A model generated the notes under the pieces. That model saw only the letters and a list, made by a program, of their open reading frames with translations. It did no database searches and was not told the DNA's origin. 64,000 nucleotides of DNA, taken from contig NC_064578.1 in assembly GCF_937001465.1 (NCBI RefSeq), positions 42,428,006 to 42,492,005 on the forward strand, in the 5' to 3' direction. The translations under genes and the position numbers were made by a program. Positions 11,016-22,162 of this stretch are shown piece after piece. The DNA comes from Orcinus orca (Eukaryota; Chordata; Mammalia; Artiodactyla; Delphinidae). Numbering within the stretch: position 1 is the stretch's first letter; each line of letters begins with the position of its first letter.

Positions 11016-12129
11016 CCACCCGATCACCATAAGGGAAGTCCTTCAGTCAGCGAGTCCACTATAAACACAAAGGCCCCATCACAGAGATGATTTATGATCT
11101 CGTTCTTACATATGCTCCAATGGTCACCATACTCTGATGAAAGCCTCCAACATGAAAGACTCACTCTAAGATAAGCAAACAAAATCATAGCCAAGAGGCA
11201 AGGGACATCTTCATACTATGGAACTGACAGTACAGCAAGGGCTATACATAGTCAAACTAGGCACCACCAGGACATAGCAGGCCTACCTTACAATGGTAGG
11301 CCTGTAAAAGTCACAACAGGGACCTCCCTGGAGGTCCCATGCTGGACCTCCATCCTGCATGGAGGAAATAAAAGCAACTCAGGAAAAGAACTTTAAAATA
11401 TCTCTAAGTACTTGCCCTGTGAGATAAATCTTCATTTATCATAGCTGGAAATTAATAGATAATGTCTACAACGGATGAATCAAGATTGATGATGTAAGCA
11501 TATTATTTAGAGACAAAGATAACCACCAGGAGAAACAGCTAAAAAGAGTTAGAAGTGGAGGCCTCCATAGGTCCATGGCTGGGGAGAGGTAGGCTAGGAA
11601 TAACTGTTATGCATCATAAGCCCTTCTGCATGATTTGATGGTTTAAACTTATGCACGTATTAGTGGTACTTTGATTTTAAAAACACGGTTGTTTTTCAAA
11701 GAAAATGACTGGAAGGTTTTTTCTCATGTAGCATTGTTTCATTCTGGAATTTTCCGATTAAGCTTTTGGCTAAACACATATACATGATAATGATAATTAT
11801 TCAGGAAATTGGGAGATTTGTAAAAACATTGTGTGCCATTAGAGTAACCAAGCTCAGCTCTAACACATCTTGGCTCTTCAGGATAATTAGACCACACTGG
11901 AGGCCCAGATGGGGTGAATGAGAAAGCCATGGGTGTCTGCCATATAGAACTACTCAACTGGCAACTGAAATTTGCATGTTAACTTAGTACACAAGCTTTC
12001 TCACTGCTGTCCTGAGATAGTTGCTCCTCCTAAACGATCCTATTCAACCTGTACTAAGTCCTTTGTGCTGTCACATTGTGGAGAAATTGCCTATTTACAT
12101 ATGCACATTTTACCCTAGTCTGTAAGTTG
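11016..12129. other. Intergenic DNA with a hairpin cluster
   Basis: No gene seen; the minus-strand frame 11739-11957 lacks motifs. Three perfect inverted repeats occur within 88 bp: stems 11278-11287/11295-11304, 11319-11327/11330-11338 and 11347-11353/11359-11365. The second and third may derive from a truncated CHR SINE head. Confidence 0.6.
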
Positions 12130-12240
12130 TGCTGAGAGCAGGGACTATATGTGCCTTTCCACCACTGCATTCTTAGCACCAACTCAGGACCTTGCACAGA
12201 GTAGACATACAAAACCTCTCTGTCAGATGAACTAATAGAT
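12130..12240 (+). repeat. LINE-2 3' end fragment
   Basis: Reads like the L2 3' terminus: 'gagagcagggactatatgtg', 'cattcttagcacc', 'ccttgcacagagtagacata'. Diverged and short. Confidence 0.55.
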
Positions 12241-12417
12241 TTTTTCTTTTTTTTGTATTTTGTGAATTTACAACAAAGATACAGTAGGAGGTGACTTTTT
12301 AAAAAACAGAAGCTATAGAAGGAACTACTTGTAGTTTTGAAGATTCTATTTTAATACATGAAGGCTTAAAATGAGTTGTGTAGGACATCAATTAACTGCA
12401 CCTATGTTCTATGTTTG

Positions 12418-12827
12418 TTTGTTTTTATAAATTTATTTATTTAATTTATTTATTATTTTTGGTTGCGTTGGGTCTTTGTTGCTGCACGCAGGCTTTCTCT
12501 AGTTGCAGCAAGCAGGAGCTACTCTTTGTTGTGGTGCGCAGGCTTCTCATTGCAGTGGCTTCTCTTGTTGTGGATCATGGGCTCTAGGCGCGAGGGCTTC
12601 AGTAGTTGTGGCACACGGGCTTCAGTAGTTATGGCACGCGGGCTTCAGAAGTTGTGGTGCGCGGGCTTCAGAAGTGTGGCTTACGGGCTCTAGAGCACAG
12701 GCTCAGTAGTTGTGGCACACGGGCTTAGTTGCTCCATGCCATGTGAGATCTTCCCAGACCAGGGTTTGAACCCGTGTCCCCTGCATTGGCAGGCGGATTC
12801 CTAAGCACTGAGCCACCAGGGAAGCCC
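12418..12827 (-). mobile_element. CHR SINE, LONG form
   Basis: Reverse-oriented LONG form, longer than usual because of three copies of a 'cacgggcttcagtagtt'-type unit at about 12600-12675. The TSD is 'ctatgtttg' (12409-12417 and 12828-12836). Confidence 0.93.
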
Positions 12828-12840
12828 CTATGTTTGGCTT

Positions 12841-12969
12841 TTTTTTTTTTTTTACATCTTTATTAGAGTATAATTGCTTTACAATGGTGTGTTAGTTTCT
12901 GCTTTATAACAAAGTGAATGAGTTATACATATACATATGTTCCCGTATCTCTTCCCTCTTGCATCTCCG
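12841..12969 (-). mobile_element. L1 3' end, antisense, abruptly joined to a SINE
   Basis: After a poly-T run it reads 'catctttattagagtataat' and 'gttagtttctgctttataac', the antisense of a young L1 3' end. It stops at about 12969, where SINE body sequence begins without a head. Confidence 0.8.
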
Positions 12970-13198
12970 ACATGCCACAGAGCAACTAAACCCGTGTGCC
13001 CCAACTACTGAGCCTGTGCTCTAGAGCCCGCGAGCCATAACTACTGAGCCCACATGCCACAACTACTGAAGCCCACGTGCCTAGAGTCCGTGCCTAGAGT
13101 CCCAAATGTAATGTAAAGAGTAGCCACCACTTTCTGCAACTAGAGAAAGCCTGCACGCAGCAACGAAGACCCAACGCAGCCAAAAATAAATAAATAAA
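12970..13198 (+). mobile_element. CHR SINE body, headless
   Basis: LONG-form body starting at 'gacatgccacagagcaacta' and ending 'cccaacgcagccaaaaataaataaataaa'. The first ~75 bp, including the A and B boxes, is missing. The segment near 13098-13120 ('gtcccaaatgtaatgtaaag') replaces normal body sequence. Confidence 0.85.
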
Positions 13199-13289
13199 AT
13201 GAACAAATTTATTTTTAAAAAAATTATGAGATGCAAAGAAGCAGAGAAATGTGATCCATAGTCAAGAGAAAGAAAAATCAATACATACA

Positions 13290-15480
13290 GATCCTCATAT
13301 GACCCAGATGCTGGAATAAGCAGGAAAGAACTTTCAAATAACTATCACAATTATGTTAAAGAAATCAGAGCATAAGTTGGACAAAGTGGCTAAGAAGATG
13401 CAAATTTTCAACAGAAAAATACACTTTCTTTTTTTTCAATTTTTTTTTTTGGCTGCGTTGGTTCTTCGTTGCTGCATGTGGGCTTCCTCTAGTTGTGGTG
13501 AGAAGGGGCTACTCTTTGTTGCAGTGTGCAGGCTTCTCACTGCGGTGGCTTTTCTTGTTGCAGAGCATGGGCTCTAGGCACGTGGGCTTCAGTAGTTGCA
13601 GCACGTGGTGTTCAGTAGTTGTGGCTCACGGGCTCTAGAGCACAGGCTCAGTAGTTGTGGTGCACGGGCTTAGTTGCTCCACAGCATGTGGGATCTTCCC
13701 AGACCAGGGCTTGAACCCATGTTCCCTGCGTTGGCAGGTGGATTCTTAACCACTGCAACACCAGGGAAGCCCAGAAAAATACACTTTCTTAAGAAGATCC
13801 AAATGGACATTCTAGAACTGAAGAAATATAATACTGGATGGGATGAATAATTGATTGGGACCAGCAGAAGAAAGGATCTGTGAGCCAAAAAACAGCCCAA
13901 TAGAAATTACCCAAAATGAAACAAAGAGGAAAAAAAAAAAGGAAATAGAACAGACCATGAGAGACATGTAGTAAAAAGCTAATTCAGTCTAGACTACAGT
14001 AAGTTGTGGATGTATTTTATAATTTCTAGGGCAACCACTAGTATAAATGCAAAAAGGTAGAGCTAAATTTCCAATAGAGGAGGAAAAAATGGAATAATAA
14101 AAATTATTTGATTAATACAAAAGAAAGCGGAAAAGAAAAAACAAACAAAAAGTAGAACAAAGGAAAACAAATAGCAAAATGGTAAACTTAAACATAATCA
14201 TATCAATAATTATATTAATTATAAACGGACTGAATGTTCCAAGTAAAAGTTAGGACTTGTCAAACTGAATGTAAACAGAACATTGTTATATGCTATTACA
14301 AAGTACACATTATAAATAAAAGGATACAGATAGGTGAAAATAAAAGGACTAAAAATATATGCCAAGCAACACTAGTCATGAGAAAGCAGTTATAGCTTTA
14401 TTAGTATCAGGTAAAGCACCTTACAGAAGGACATTTCATAGTGATAAAAGGGTTGCTTCATCAGGAGAGAGTAACAATCCAAAGTACATGCACTTCATAA
14501 CATAAATGAAGCAAAAACTGATAGATATAAAAAGAAAAATAGATTAATCTATAATCATAGAGACTTTTAACATACCCCTCTCAGTAACTGACAGATCAAA
14601 CAGACCAAAAAAATCAAAATATTTGAAGAACATTATCAACCAACTTGACTTAGCATTTATAGAATACTAAACCCAGTAACTGCAGAATACACATTCTTTT
14701 CAGTTGCATATGGAACATTCATCAAGATGTCGGGCTGTAAAACAAGTCTCAGGAAATTCAAAGCATTGCATGCAGAGCATAATCTCTGACCATGATGGAA
14801 ATAAATGAAAAATTATTAACGAAAGACATCTAGAATATTCTCCAAAGTCTGGAATTATGCCACATACTTGGAAATAATTTATGGGTCAAAGAAGAAGTCA
14901 CAGCAGGAAATTAGAAAATGTTTCTAACAGAATAATAATAAAAACAATACATATTAAATTGTGTGGGATGCAGCTAAAGTAGTTGTTAGAAGGAAATTTA
15001 CAGGTTTAAATGCTTATACAAAAAAGAAGAATAGTTTAACATCTATAATTTAAGCTTCTACCTTAAGAAGCTGAGAAAAGAAGAGCAAATTAAACCCAAA
15101 ATAAGTGGAAGAAATAGTGAAGATAACAGCAGAAGTCAATGAAATGGAAAATAAACAACAGATAAAATTAACAAAACTAAATCTAGTTCTTTGAAAACAT
15201 TAATAAAACTGATAAACCCTAGCAAGATTGATCAAGGGAAAACAGAAAGAAGACTCAAATTATAGGGGAATTATCACTACAGAGCCTACAAACATTAAAT
15301 GCACATTAACAGGGTATTATGAATAAGTTTATGCCAATACAATTTCACAACTCAGATCAAATTCCTTAAAAAGAAAAACTTAGTGAAGTCGACATAAGAA
15401 GAAATAGGAAATCTCAAAGGTTCTACTCTAGTCTATGAATGTAAAGTTTTATAGAAGAGAAACTTATTAAATCGGGGATC
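13290..15480 (+). mobile_element. Old degraded L1, ORF region, split by a SINE
   Basis: A-rich plus-strand L1 with recognisable ORF2-type order: 'attataaacggactgaatgt' near 14217, 'tagttctttgaaaacattaa' near 15184, 'tgataaaccctagcaagatt' near 15210. Frames are broken throughout. The fragment stops where an LTR-like sequence begins at about 15485. Confidence 0.7.
13431..13771 (-). mobile_element. CHR SINE, LONG form, inside L1
   Basis: Reverse-oriented LONG form with a perfect 19-bp TSD 'cagaaaaatacactttctt' (13412-13430 and 13772-13790). It interrupts the old L1. Confidence 0.97.
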
Positions 15481-15484
15481 AAAT

Positions 15485-15896
15485 TCACTAACACTTGCTA
15501 AAGTGAGATGTGATCACATAAAAAGACTTTAGGGAATTGTTGACTCTACCTAATTTTTACTTGACTCTACCTAATTTTTACTTGCAATCTACTGCAAGGA
15601 GTGAAGTTAGTGGACAGCTTTCAATCCAAGTCCTTGCTCTTCCTGGGTAGCCCAGGCCAATGACAGAGCACAGCAAGGGTCCTAGGGCCTGATAGTTTCT
15701 GCCTGATGTGGGTCTATTCTAAAGAGCAATCTTTGCTCAAGGACCCCCTGTTAGGTTGCCTGAGACTTTGTCAGATCTGCAAACTCTACCTGCTGAATCC
15801 TGCTTCCTCTCCCTTTTATCTTTCACAGGCATTACCTCCAATAAACCTCTTTCACTTACGTCTCAGAATCTACTTCTAAGGAGAACCAGCTGACAC
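15485..15896 (+). mobile_element. LTR-like fragment (mammalian ERV/MaLR type)
   Basis: Contains 'agcaatctttgctcaagg', 'ttgcctgagactttgtcaga' and a poly-A signal in 'tccaataaacctctttcac' (about 15838-15856), ending 'gagaaccagctgacacac'. It resembles an old solo LTR. No coding remnant is attached. It contains a 22-bp tandem duplication at about 15539-15583. Confidence 0.5.
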
Positions 15897-16042
15897 ACAT
15901 GCTGAGTTTAGAACTCAACCCTGTTTAAGATGTGGCTCCTCCAATGTATATAAAATGACTGACCCAATCATTTGCCTTTCTTTTTGCATCACTTAGGAAA
16001 TGTATTTGACTGCTAGTTAAGAGAGACAAAATAACACTGACA

Positions 16043-16138
16043 TGGGACTTCCCAGGCGGTCCAGTGGTTAAGACTCTGCTTCCACTGCAGGGGGCATGGG
16101 TTCAACCCCTGCTGGGAACTAAAATGCCGCATGCTGTG

Positions 16139-16170
<32 letters not shown>
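16043..16170 (+). mobile_element. CHR SINE, HEAD form, with (AT)n tail
   Basis: Reads 'gggacttcccaggcggtcca' through 'gccgcatgctgtgcggc' and then (AT)n at about 16143-16169. The flanks 'aacactgaca' and 'aacactgaga' are a TSD with one mismatch. Confidence 0.92.
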
Positions 16171-16174
<4 letters not shown>

Positions 16175-16416
16175 CTGAGACAAGTAAGATAGTTGACAGT
16201 CCAAGCTGGTAAGGTGGCTTCACAGTGTCATAAAAGTCCCAGCCTTCTATCCTGCCAGACATGTGAATGAAGCCACCTTGGACCCGCTAGACCAGGCAAG
16301 TGGCCACCCAATGATCCTAGATGATGCTACATGAAATAGAATTACTTAGTCATGCCTTGCTCTAAATATTATGAAATATAACAAAATGGTAATTGTTTTA
16401 AATTATTGAATTTTAG

Positions 16417-16670
16417 GGACTTCCCTGGTAGCGCAGTAATTGAGAGTCCACCTTCCAATGCAGGGGATGCAGGTTCGATCCCTTGTCAGGGAACTAGATC
16501 CCACATGCACACCACAACTAAGAGTTCACATGCCACAACTAAGGAGCACACATGCTGCAACTAAAGGAGCCAGCGAGCCGCAACTAAGGAGCCCGCCTGC
16601 TGCAACTAAGACCCGGCACAACCTAAATAAATAAATAAATAAATAAAGATATTAATAATAAATAAATAAA
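16417..16670 (+). mobile_element. CHR SINE with repeated body units and (AAAT)n tail
   Basis: Head 'gggacttccctggtagcgca', then several 'gccacaactaaggagc'-type units and an (AAAT)n tail. The target 'attgaatttta' occurs on both sides (about 16404-16414 and 16673-16683). Confidence 0.92.
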
Positions 16671-16904
16671 TAATTGAATTTTAGGGTGGTTTGTTATACA
16701 GCAATAGATAACCAGAGCACGTCTCCTAACTAATACAGAAAGAAAAAATTAACATAAAATCTTATATCTAATACCTTGATACAATAGCATTTTGAAGTTA
16801 TTACTTTCCTGCTTTATTTTCATATGCTGCCTGTTTTTTTCCTTTAAAAAAGTCTTTATACTCATACAATTTTGTATTTAGCTTTTTAACTTAAATATTC
16901 TCTT

Positions 16905-16982
16905 ATGTATAACTGATTCACTTTACTGTACACCTAAAACTAACACAATATTGTAAATCAACTATACTGCAATAAAAAAAAT
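16905..16982 (+). mobile_element. L1 3' terminus, very short
   Basis: Only the last ~75 bp of an L1: 'ataactgattcactttactg' to 'caactatactgcaataaaa'. Confidence 0.75.
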
Positions 16983-17052
16983 TATTCTCTTTTAAGCATG
17001 TGTCCATTCGGCTATGTAACCTTAGTGTAATAGAATCATAATATGAGGAGAC

Positions 17053-17270
17053 TTTTTTTTTTTTTTTTTTTTGCGGTATGTGGGCCTCTTACTGTTGTGG
17101 CCTCTCCCGTTGCAGAGCACAGGCTCCGGACGCGCAGGCTCAACGGCCATGGCTCACGGGCCTAGCCGCTCCGCGGCATGTGGCATCTTCCCGGACCGGG
17201 TCACGAACCTGTGTCCCCTGCATTGGCAGGCGGACTCTCAACCACTGCGCCACCAGGGAAGCCCTTGTTT
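17053..17270 (-). mobile_element. CHR SINE, SHORT form
   Basis: Poly-T, then 'gcggtatgtgggcctcttac', ending 'gccaccagggaagccc'. It abuts the T-rich tail of the next SINE and probably inserted into it. Confidence 0.93.
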
Positions 17271-17552
17271 TTCTTTTTCAATAAATCTGTTTATTTATTT
17301 ATTTTGGCTGCGTTGGGTCTTTGTTTCTGCGTGAGGGCTTTCTCTGGTTGTGCGAGCGGGGGCTACTCTTTGTTGCGGTGCGCAGGCTTCCCTTATTGCA
17401 GAGCACAGGCTCTAGGCGTGCAGGCTTCAGTAGCTGTGGCGCACGGGCTTAGTCGCTCCGCGGCATGTGGGATCTTCCCAGACCAGGGCTCGAACCCGTG
17501 TCTCCTGCATTGGCAGGCAGACTCTTAACCACTGTGCCACTAGGGAAGCCCA
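17271..17552 (-). mobile_element. CHR SINE, LONG form, shortened
   Basis: (TTTA)n tail, 'ttggctgcgttgggtctttg', ending 'gccactagggaagccc'. Internal body units are missing relative to the other LONG copies. Confidence 0.93.
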
Positions 17553-18890
17553 ATTTACTGGTTTTTAGAATCTTCGTAATGTAGTGTAACAATCACCACT
17601 ATCTAATTCCAGACATTTTCATCACCTGAAAGAGAAATCCTGCACCCATTAGCAGTCACTCCCCATTCCTACTCCCCAGCCATACGCCTCAGCCCCTGGT
17701 AACCACTAATCTACTAATCTATTCTGAACATTTCATATCAATGGAATCATACAATATGTGTCTTTCCTGCTGATTTCTTTCACTTAGTGTAACATTTTTA
17801 AGGTACATCCATGTTGTAGCATGTACCAGTACTTCATTTCTTTTTACTGCTAAATAATATCCCATTCCATAGATATACTATATTTTGTTTATCCATTCAT
17901 CAGTTAATGGATATTTGGGTTGTTTCCACTATATTATAAATAATGCTGCTATAAACATCTATGCACAAGTTTTTTGTGGGGACATTATTTTCAATTATTG
18001 TGGGTATATACCTAGGAATGGAACAGTTGTGTAACATGGTAACTCTATGTTTGACTTTTTGAGGAACTGTCAAACTATTTTCCAAACAGCCTGCACTATT
18101 TTACATTTTACATTCCCATCAGCAATGTATGAGGGTTCCAATTTTTCCACATCCTTACTAACACATGTTCTTGACCATCTTTTTCATTACTAGCCATCCT
18201 AGTAGGTATGAAGTGGCATCTCATTGTGGTTTTGATTTGCATTTCCCTAATAATTAATGATGTTAAGCATCTTTTTTGGTGCTTCTTTGGCCATTTGTAT
18301 ATCTTCTTTGGAGAAAAGTCTATACAAATCCCTCACACATTTTTTTTAATTTATTTTTTTAATTGAAGTATAGCAGATTTACAATGTGTCAATTTCTGCT
18401 GTACAGCAAAGTGGTTCAGCTATACATATATATATACATTCTTTTTTATATTCTTTTCCATTATGGTTTACACATTTTTTAATTGGGCAACTTAATTTGT
18501 GTTTTTTAATTTAATGTTTTAATTTCTTTTAGTTTTAAGAATTCTTTATATCAATATATTCTTTATATATTCTGAATCTCTTATCAGATCTATGATTTGC
18601 AAATAGTCTCTTCCATTCTGTGAGTTGTCTCTTCACTTTCTTGATAATGTCCTTTGAAGCACAGAAGTTTTTAATTTTTACGAAATCTAAGTTAACTATT
18701 TTTTCTTTGGTTGTTTGAGCTTTTTGTGGCATAGCCAAGAAACTACTGCCTAATCCAGGTCAAGAAGATTTACCCCAATGTTTTCTTCTAAGAGCTTTAT
18801 AATTTTAGCTCTTACATTTAGGTCTTTGATCTATTCTGAGCTAATTTTTATCTATACTGTGAGGGTGACTTTGAATCTTGCCTGTCAAGA
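17553..18890 (-). mobile_element. Old L1, 3' UTR and end of ORF2, antisense
   Basis: Order in antisense: 3' region ('tggaatcatacaatatgtg', 'ggtacatccatgttgtagca'), then ORF2 ('caatgtatgagggttccaat', 'gatttgcatttccctaataa'). A broken ORF2-like frame at 18535-18738 (minus) contains 'KVKRQLTEW' and 'LFANHRSDKR', as in L1 ORF2. A younger L1 end interrupts it. Confidence 0.8.
18337..18475 (-). mobile_element. Young L1 3' end nested in old L1
   Basis: 'aattgaagtatagcagattt' and 'tgctgtacagcaaagtggtt' mark a young L1 3' end of about 130 bp. It is flanked by 'cacacattttttt' and 'tacacattttttaa', consistent with a TSD. Confidence 0.8.
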
Positions 18891-19289
18891 GGAGATGGAA
18901 TAGAGAGTCTTTCATATCAAACAGGAGATGAAAGAATGGTTAGAAGTGGGAGAGTGATACATATGTTCTGATAAGCAATGAATTCAGTGTGGCCAGAGCC
19001 TAAGACATGCAGAGAGTATGTTGGGAGTTACAGTGAATAACTGTGGCCACACCAAAAGACGGTGAGTGGCAGGAGTCTATTTCCCCCATATTCTCCATCA
19101 GCCACTCCCCAGCCTCACCAAGCAAACACAAATGTAAAAAAAAAAAAAAACAACAGTGTACCAGCTAGAAACATAGCTTTGGACAAGCCTCCCATCCTTT
19201 TCATTTCCTCTTTCAACTTGATTGCCTCTCCTTAAGCCCTCCAATGTATAAATTCTAGAGTTTCTATTGCTGAAAACATTCAATGGAGA

Positions 19290-19900
19290 AGGAGTTTTGT
19301 TTGTTTGTTTCTGTAGGCTACCAGAAATCACTGATGGTCTTAAGCAGGGGAGCAACATGAGATTTCAGTTTTCAGAAGCAATGGTAGTGAAAGTTGTCAC
19401 CTTCTCAACCTTTTTCTAGCACCTAAGTTAGAGATTCACATGCATAATACACTATGGACTACCACACTGATCAGCTGCATTTATGCACAGTTCCTGGTGC
19501 CCTAGGGTGCAGGAAACTATGAATTGAAAAACATAAACTGGAATCACCAAGATTGGTGATTGATTACATGTAGCCAGATAAGGACTCTGGTTTCAAGACT
19601 GGACACCTGAGTGAGTCCTGGGGCCAGTGATAGGGCCAGGGAGCATGGATAAAGGGCAGGTTTATTTTGGGGATGGAGGGGAGTAGATGCAGATAATTTT
19701 GAACATGTTGAATTGGAAGTGCCTGAGGGACACCCAAGCAACTGCATCTAGTAAGTACGTAGTTAGTGCGACCCTGGAAATCAGGAGATCTGGCGTGAAG
19801 ATGTAAATTTGGGAATCAGCTTATATATGGAACAGTATGAGCTCACTGAAGAAGCATGAGAAGATAAGCTGGGTTCCAGGCCTGGAAGGGGGAGGAAAGA
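19290..19900 (-). mobile_element. LINE-2 fragment, antisense
   Basis: Reads as the reverse complement of L2: 'cttaagcaggggagcaacatg' (about 19340), 'ttttgaacatgttgaa' (about 19698) and 'gatgtaaatttgggaatcagc' (about 19800). No intact frame. The sequence between 18891 and 19289 has no recognised feature. Confidence 0.6.
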
Positions 19901-20084
19901 ACAGAAATAAGAGTTCAACTCCCTGGCAGGGACTTTGTACTGAAGCAGGTATTTCACAGCCTTCCTTTGAAGCTATTGTGCACCAGACCCAACACAGCCT
20001 CTAGTCTTCTCTCCTGCTTCCCTCTCTTTATTGCCAGGCTTCTCACCATTTGTTCGCTCAGCTCACCAGACATCCTGCCTGTGC

Positions 20085-21010
20085 TCTGCCTTTATCCAAC
20101 TTCATCCAATTTACTGAAAAGCTCCTCTGTTCCAGGCTCTGTACTAGGTTCTGATCATATAGCAGTGACCAAAGTCACATCCCTGTCTCAAAACGTTTAC
20201 ATTCTAGTGAAGGAGAAAGACACAAATAATTAGAGATATTGGAGGGAGATATGAAGAAAAAGCAAGCAGAGTAAGGGTATGTAAAGTGATGACGGTGGTA
20301 TTATTTTATCTTTTTTTTTTTTTTTGGCCACACCATGCGGCATATGGGATCATGCAGGATCTTAGTTCCACAGCCAGGGATCAAACCCGTGCCCCCTGCA
20401 GTGGAAGTGCAGAGTCTTAACCACTGGACCGCCACGGAAGTCCTAGGTGGTATTATTTTAAACAAAACAGTAAGGAAAGTCATCTCTAGAGGTGACACTT
20501 GAGTAGAGATCTGAATAAAGTGGGAAAGTTCTGGGTGAAAAAGGAGTGGCTAGAACAGAATGGTGAAGTGAGGTAACAAGGGACTAAATCATGTACGTCC
20601 TTATAGGCCAAAGTAAGGAGTCTGGCTTTCATTTTGTGTGATATGAGATCACTGGGGAGAGGAGTATTGAATAGAGGAGGGATATGATCTGACTTAGATT
20701 TTTTAACAAGATCCCTCTGGCTGCTGTGTTGAGAATAAACTATTGGGGACACGGGAAAAGGTAGAAGGACCTTTTAGGAGGCTACTGCAATAATTCTGGC
20801 CATAGTAAGGGTGGCTTATTGTAGGGTAGGGGTGAAGATGGTGAGAAGTGCTCAGATTCAGGATATATTCTGTATGTGAAATGAACATGATTTTGCAGTC
20901 AGAACAGATGTGGGCGTGAACAGTTGAGTGGAAAGGTTGGGTTTACAGGGGAAATCGGGATTATGGCTTCGGACACACAAAGTTGCCAATTAGCGACATT
21001 CAACTGGAGA
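20085..21010 (-). mobile_element. LINE-2, antisense, 3' end to RT region, split by a SINE
   Basis: Starts with the reversed L2 3' terminus ('ccaggctctgtactagg'). It continues with 'gtccttataggccaaagtaagg', 'gatatgatctgacttag' and 'ctctggctgctgtgttgag', the antisense of the L2 reverse-transcriptase region. This ancient element approaches the LSM14A promoter. Confidence 0.7.
20309..20445 (-). mobile_element. CHR SINE, HEAD form, inside LINE-2
   Basis: Poly-T, 'ggccacaccatgcggcatat', reversed B box, end 'gaccgccacggaagtcc'. A perfect 15-bp TSD 'ggtggtattatttta' lies at 20294-20308 and 20446-20460. Confidence 0.96.
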
Positions 21011-21107
21011 TGCTGATGCTGAAGAGGCTGTGGGCGTCCCCTGCCGTATAAGTAAACATAAGGATTTTACAGCTATCAAGCCGTCAGTCACAGTAGCCAC
21101 CCCCAAC

Positions 21108-21487
21108 TGTGCACCCTGAGGGGGTTCAGGACAGAGAAAAAACAGTTTACTAACCCTAGATAGTTAAGGTGCATATCAAAAGAATGATTTCAATGAGCCC
21201 AGACTCTTACATCTTCCCGTACATAGAAAAGTGGTAAATTCATTAACTTGAGATGTCTGGTTTTTCTTCAGTTAAGAGTAATCTTTTGATGTTAGGCTAC
21301 CTGGGTTGTTATTTTGTTTTCGTTTTTTCAAAAACTCCTATATATCCTGGCTCCTCCCTTACCTCTTCCCAGTAGGCCCTCAGAGCTATCTCAGAGGCTG
21401 TCTCCAGGCTTAAATCCTCAGCAAAATCCCGAAATAAAACACAATTCTCAACCTTTAGGTTGTGCTTTTTTTTTTTTTTAGTTAACA
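21108..21487 (+). mobile_element. LTR-like element in sense orientation upstream of LSM14A
   Basis: Begins near 'tgtgcaccctgagggggttc'. It has a TATA-like 'tatatat' (21339-21345), a poly-A signal 'aataaa' (21433-21438) followed by 'caacctttaggttgtgc' and a T run, and ends near 'gttaaca'. This order (TATA about 90 bp before AATAAA, then a GT/T-rich stretch) fits a gammaretrovirus-type solo LTR. No viral coding sequence is present. The family name is unknown. Confidence 0.5.
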
Positions 21488-21837
21488 AGGCTATGGCTTA
21501 TATGAATTCAGAGTTCACAGGACTGAACAAAACTGCAGACAAACACTTGGGATTGGTCTGTGTGCAATGGCATTGAAAGCAATGAGCCTGGATGAGGCAA
21601 TCTGAAAGTGCTGGACAGACTCCCACCTCCAGGAGCAGCGAAGGGGAGAAGAGGGGAGACTCCCTGGGTAACATGCTGTAATGGGGCCATGAGGGTTCCA
21701 TGAGGGGCGCACCTGCCTCAAAGACGAAGTGCCTGGGTCTTAAAGAGGCTCACCAGGAGCTTGGAGGCGGGTTGGAAACTTTCCAGGTAGAGGGATCCTC
21801 TTTTGCAATGACACCGGCCTCAGGACAAGATACAATG
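21488..21837. other. Gene-proximal intergenic DNA
   Basis: Moderate G+C sequence between the LTR-like element and the CpG island. Overlapping short minus-strand frames (about 21498-21721) show no motif. No transcript can be called from sequence alone. Confidence 0.5.
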
Positions 21838-22048
21838 GGTCTGGAAATGGCGGAGGCCGCAGCTGAGGTCAAGAGGATCGCGCGCGCCGCCACTCCAGCC
21901 CACAGTGTCCTCGCGTCCCGAGGAACTTGGCCTCTCCGTGAATCTCCTCTCAGGCCGCGCGGGCGCGGTAGCCACAGATCAGATCAAGCGGCGAAGCTAA
22001 AATTACTGAGGCTGCCAAGGCGTCCGAAGCCGCCCACAGCCGGCCGAG

Positions 22049-22058
22049 TCTCGCGAGA
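22049..22058. promoter_or_regulatory. TCTCGCGAGA palindrome (BANP-type motif)
   Basis: A perfect 10-bp palindrome TCTCGCGAGA, about 270 bp upstream of the start codon. This motif is known from CpG-island promoters, where it is bound by BANP and was earlier assigned to ZBTB33. Being palindromic, it has no intrinsic direction. Occupancy is inferred. Confidence 0.75.
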
Positions 22059-22162
22059 GCGCGGCCTCCCCGGCCCAGCATGCCTCGCGCCGCCGCCGCT
22101 GGTGCTGCCGTCGCAGCCGCCGCCGCCGCAGCCGCCGCTGCAGCCGCCGCGCCGCGGCTTGA

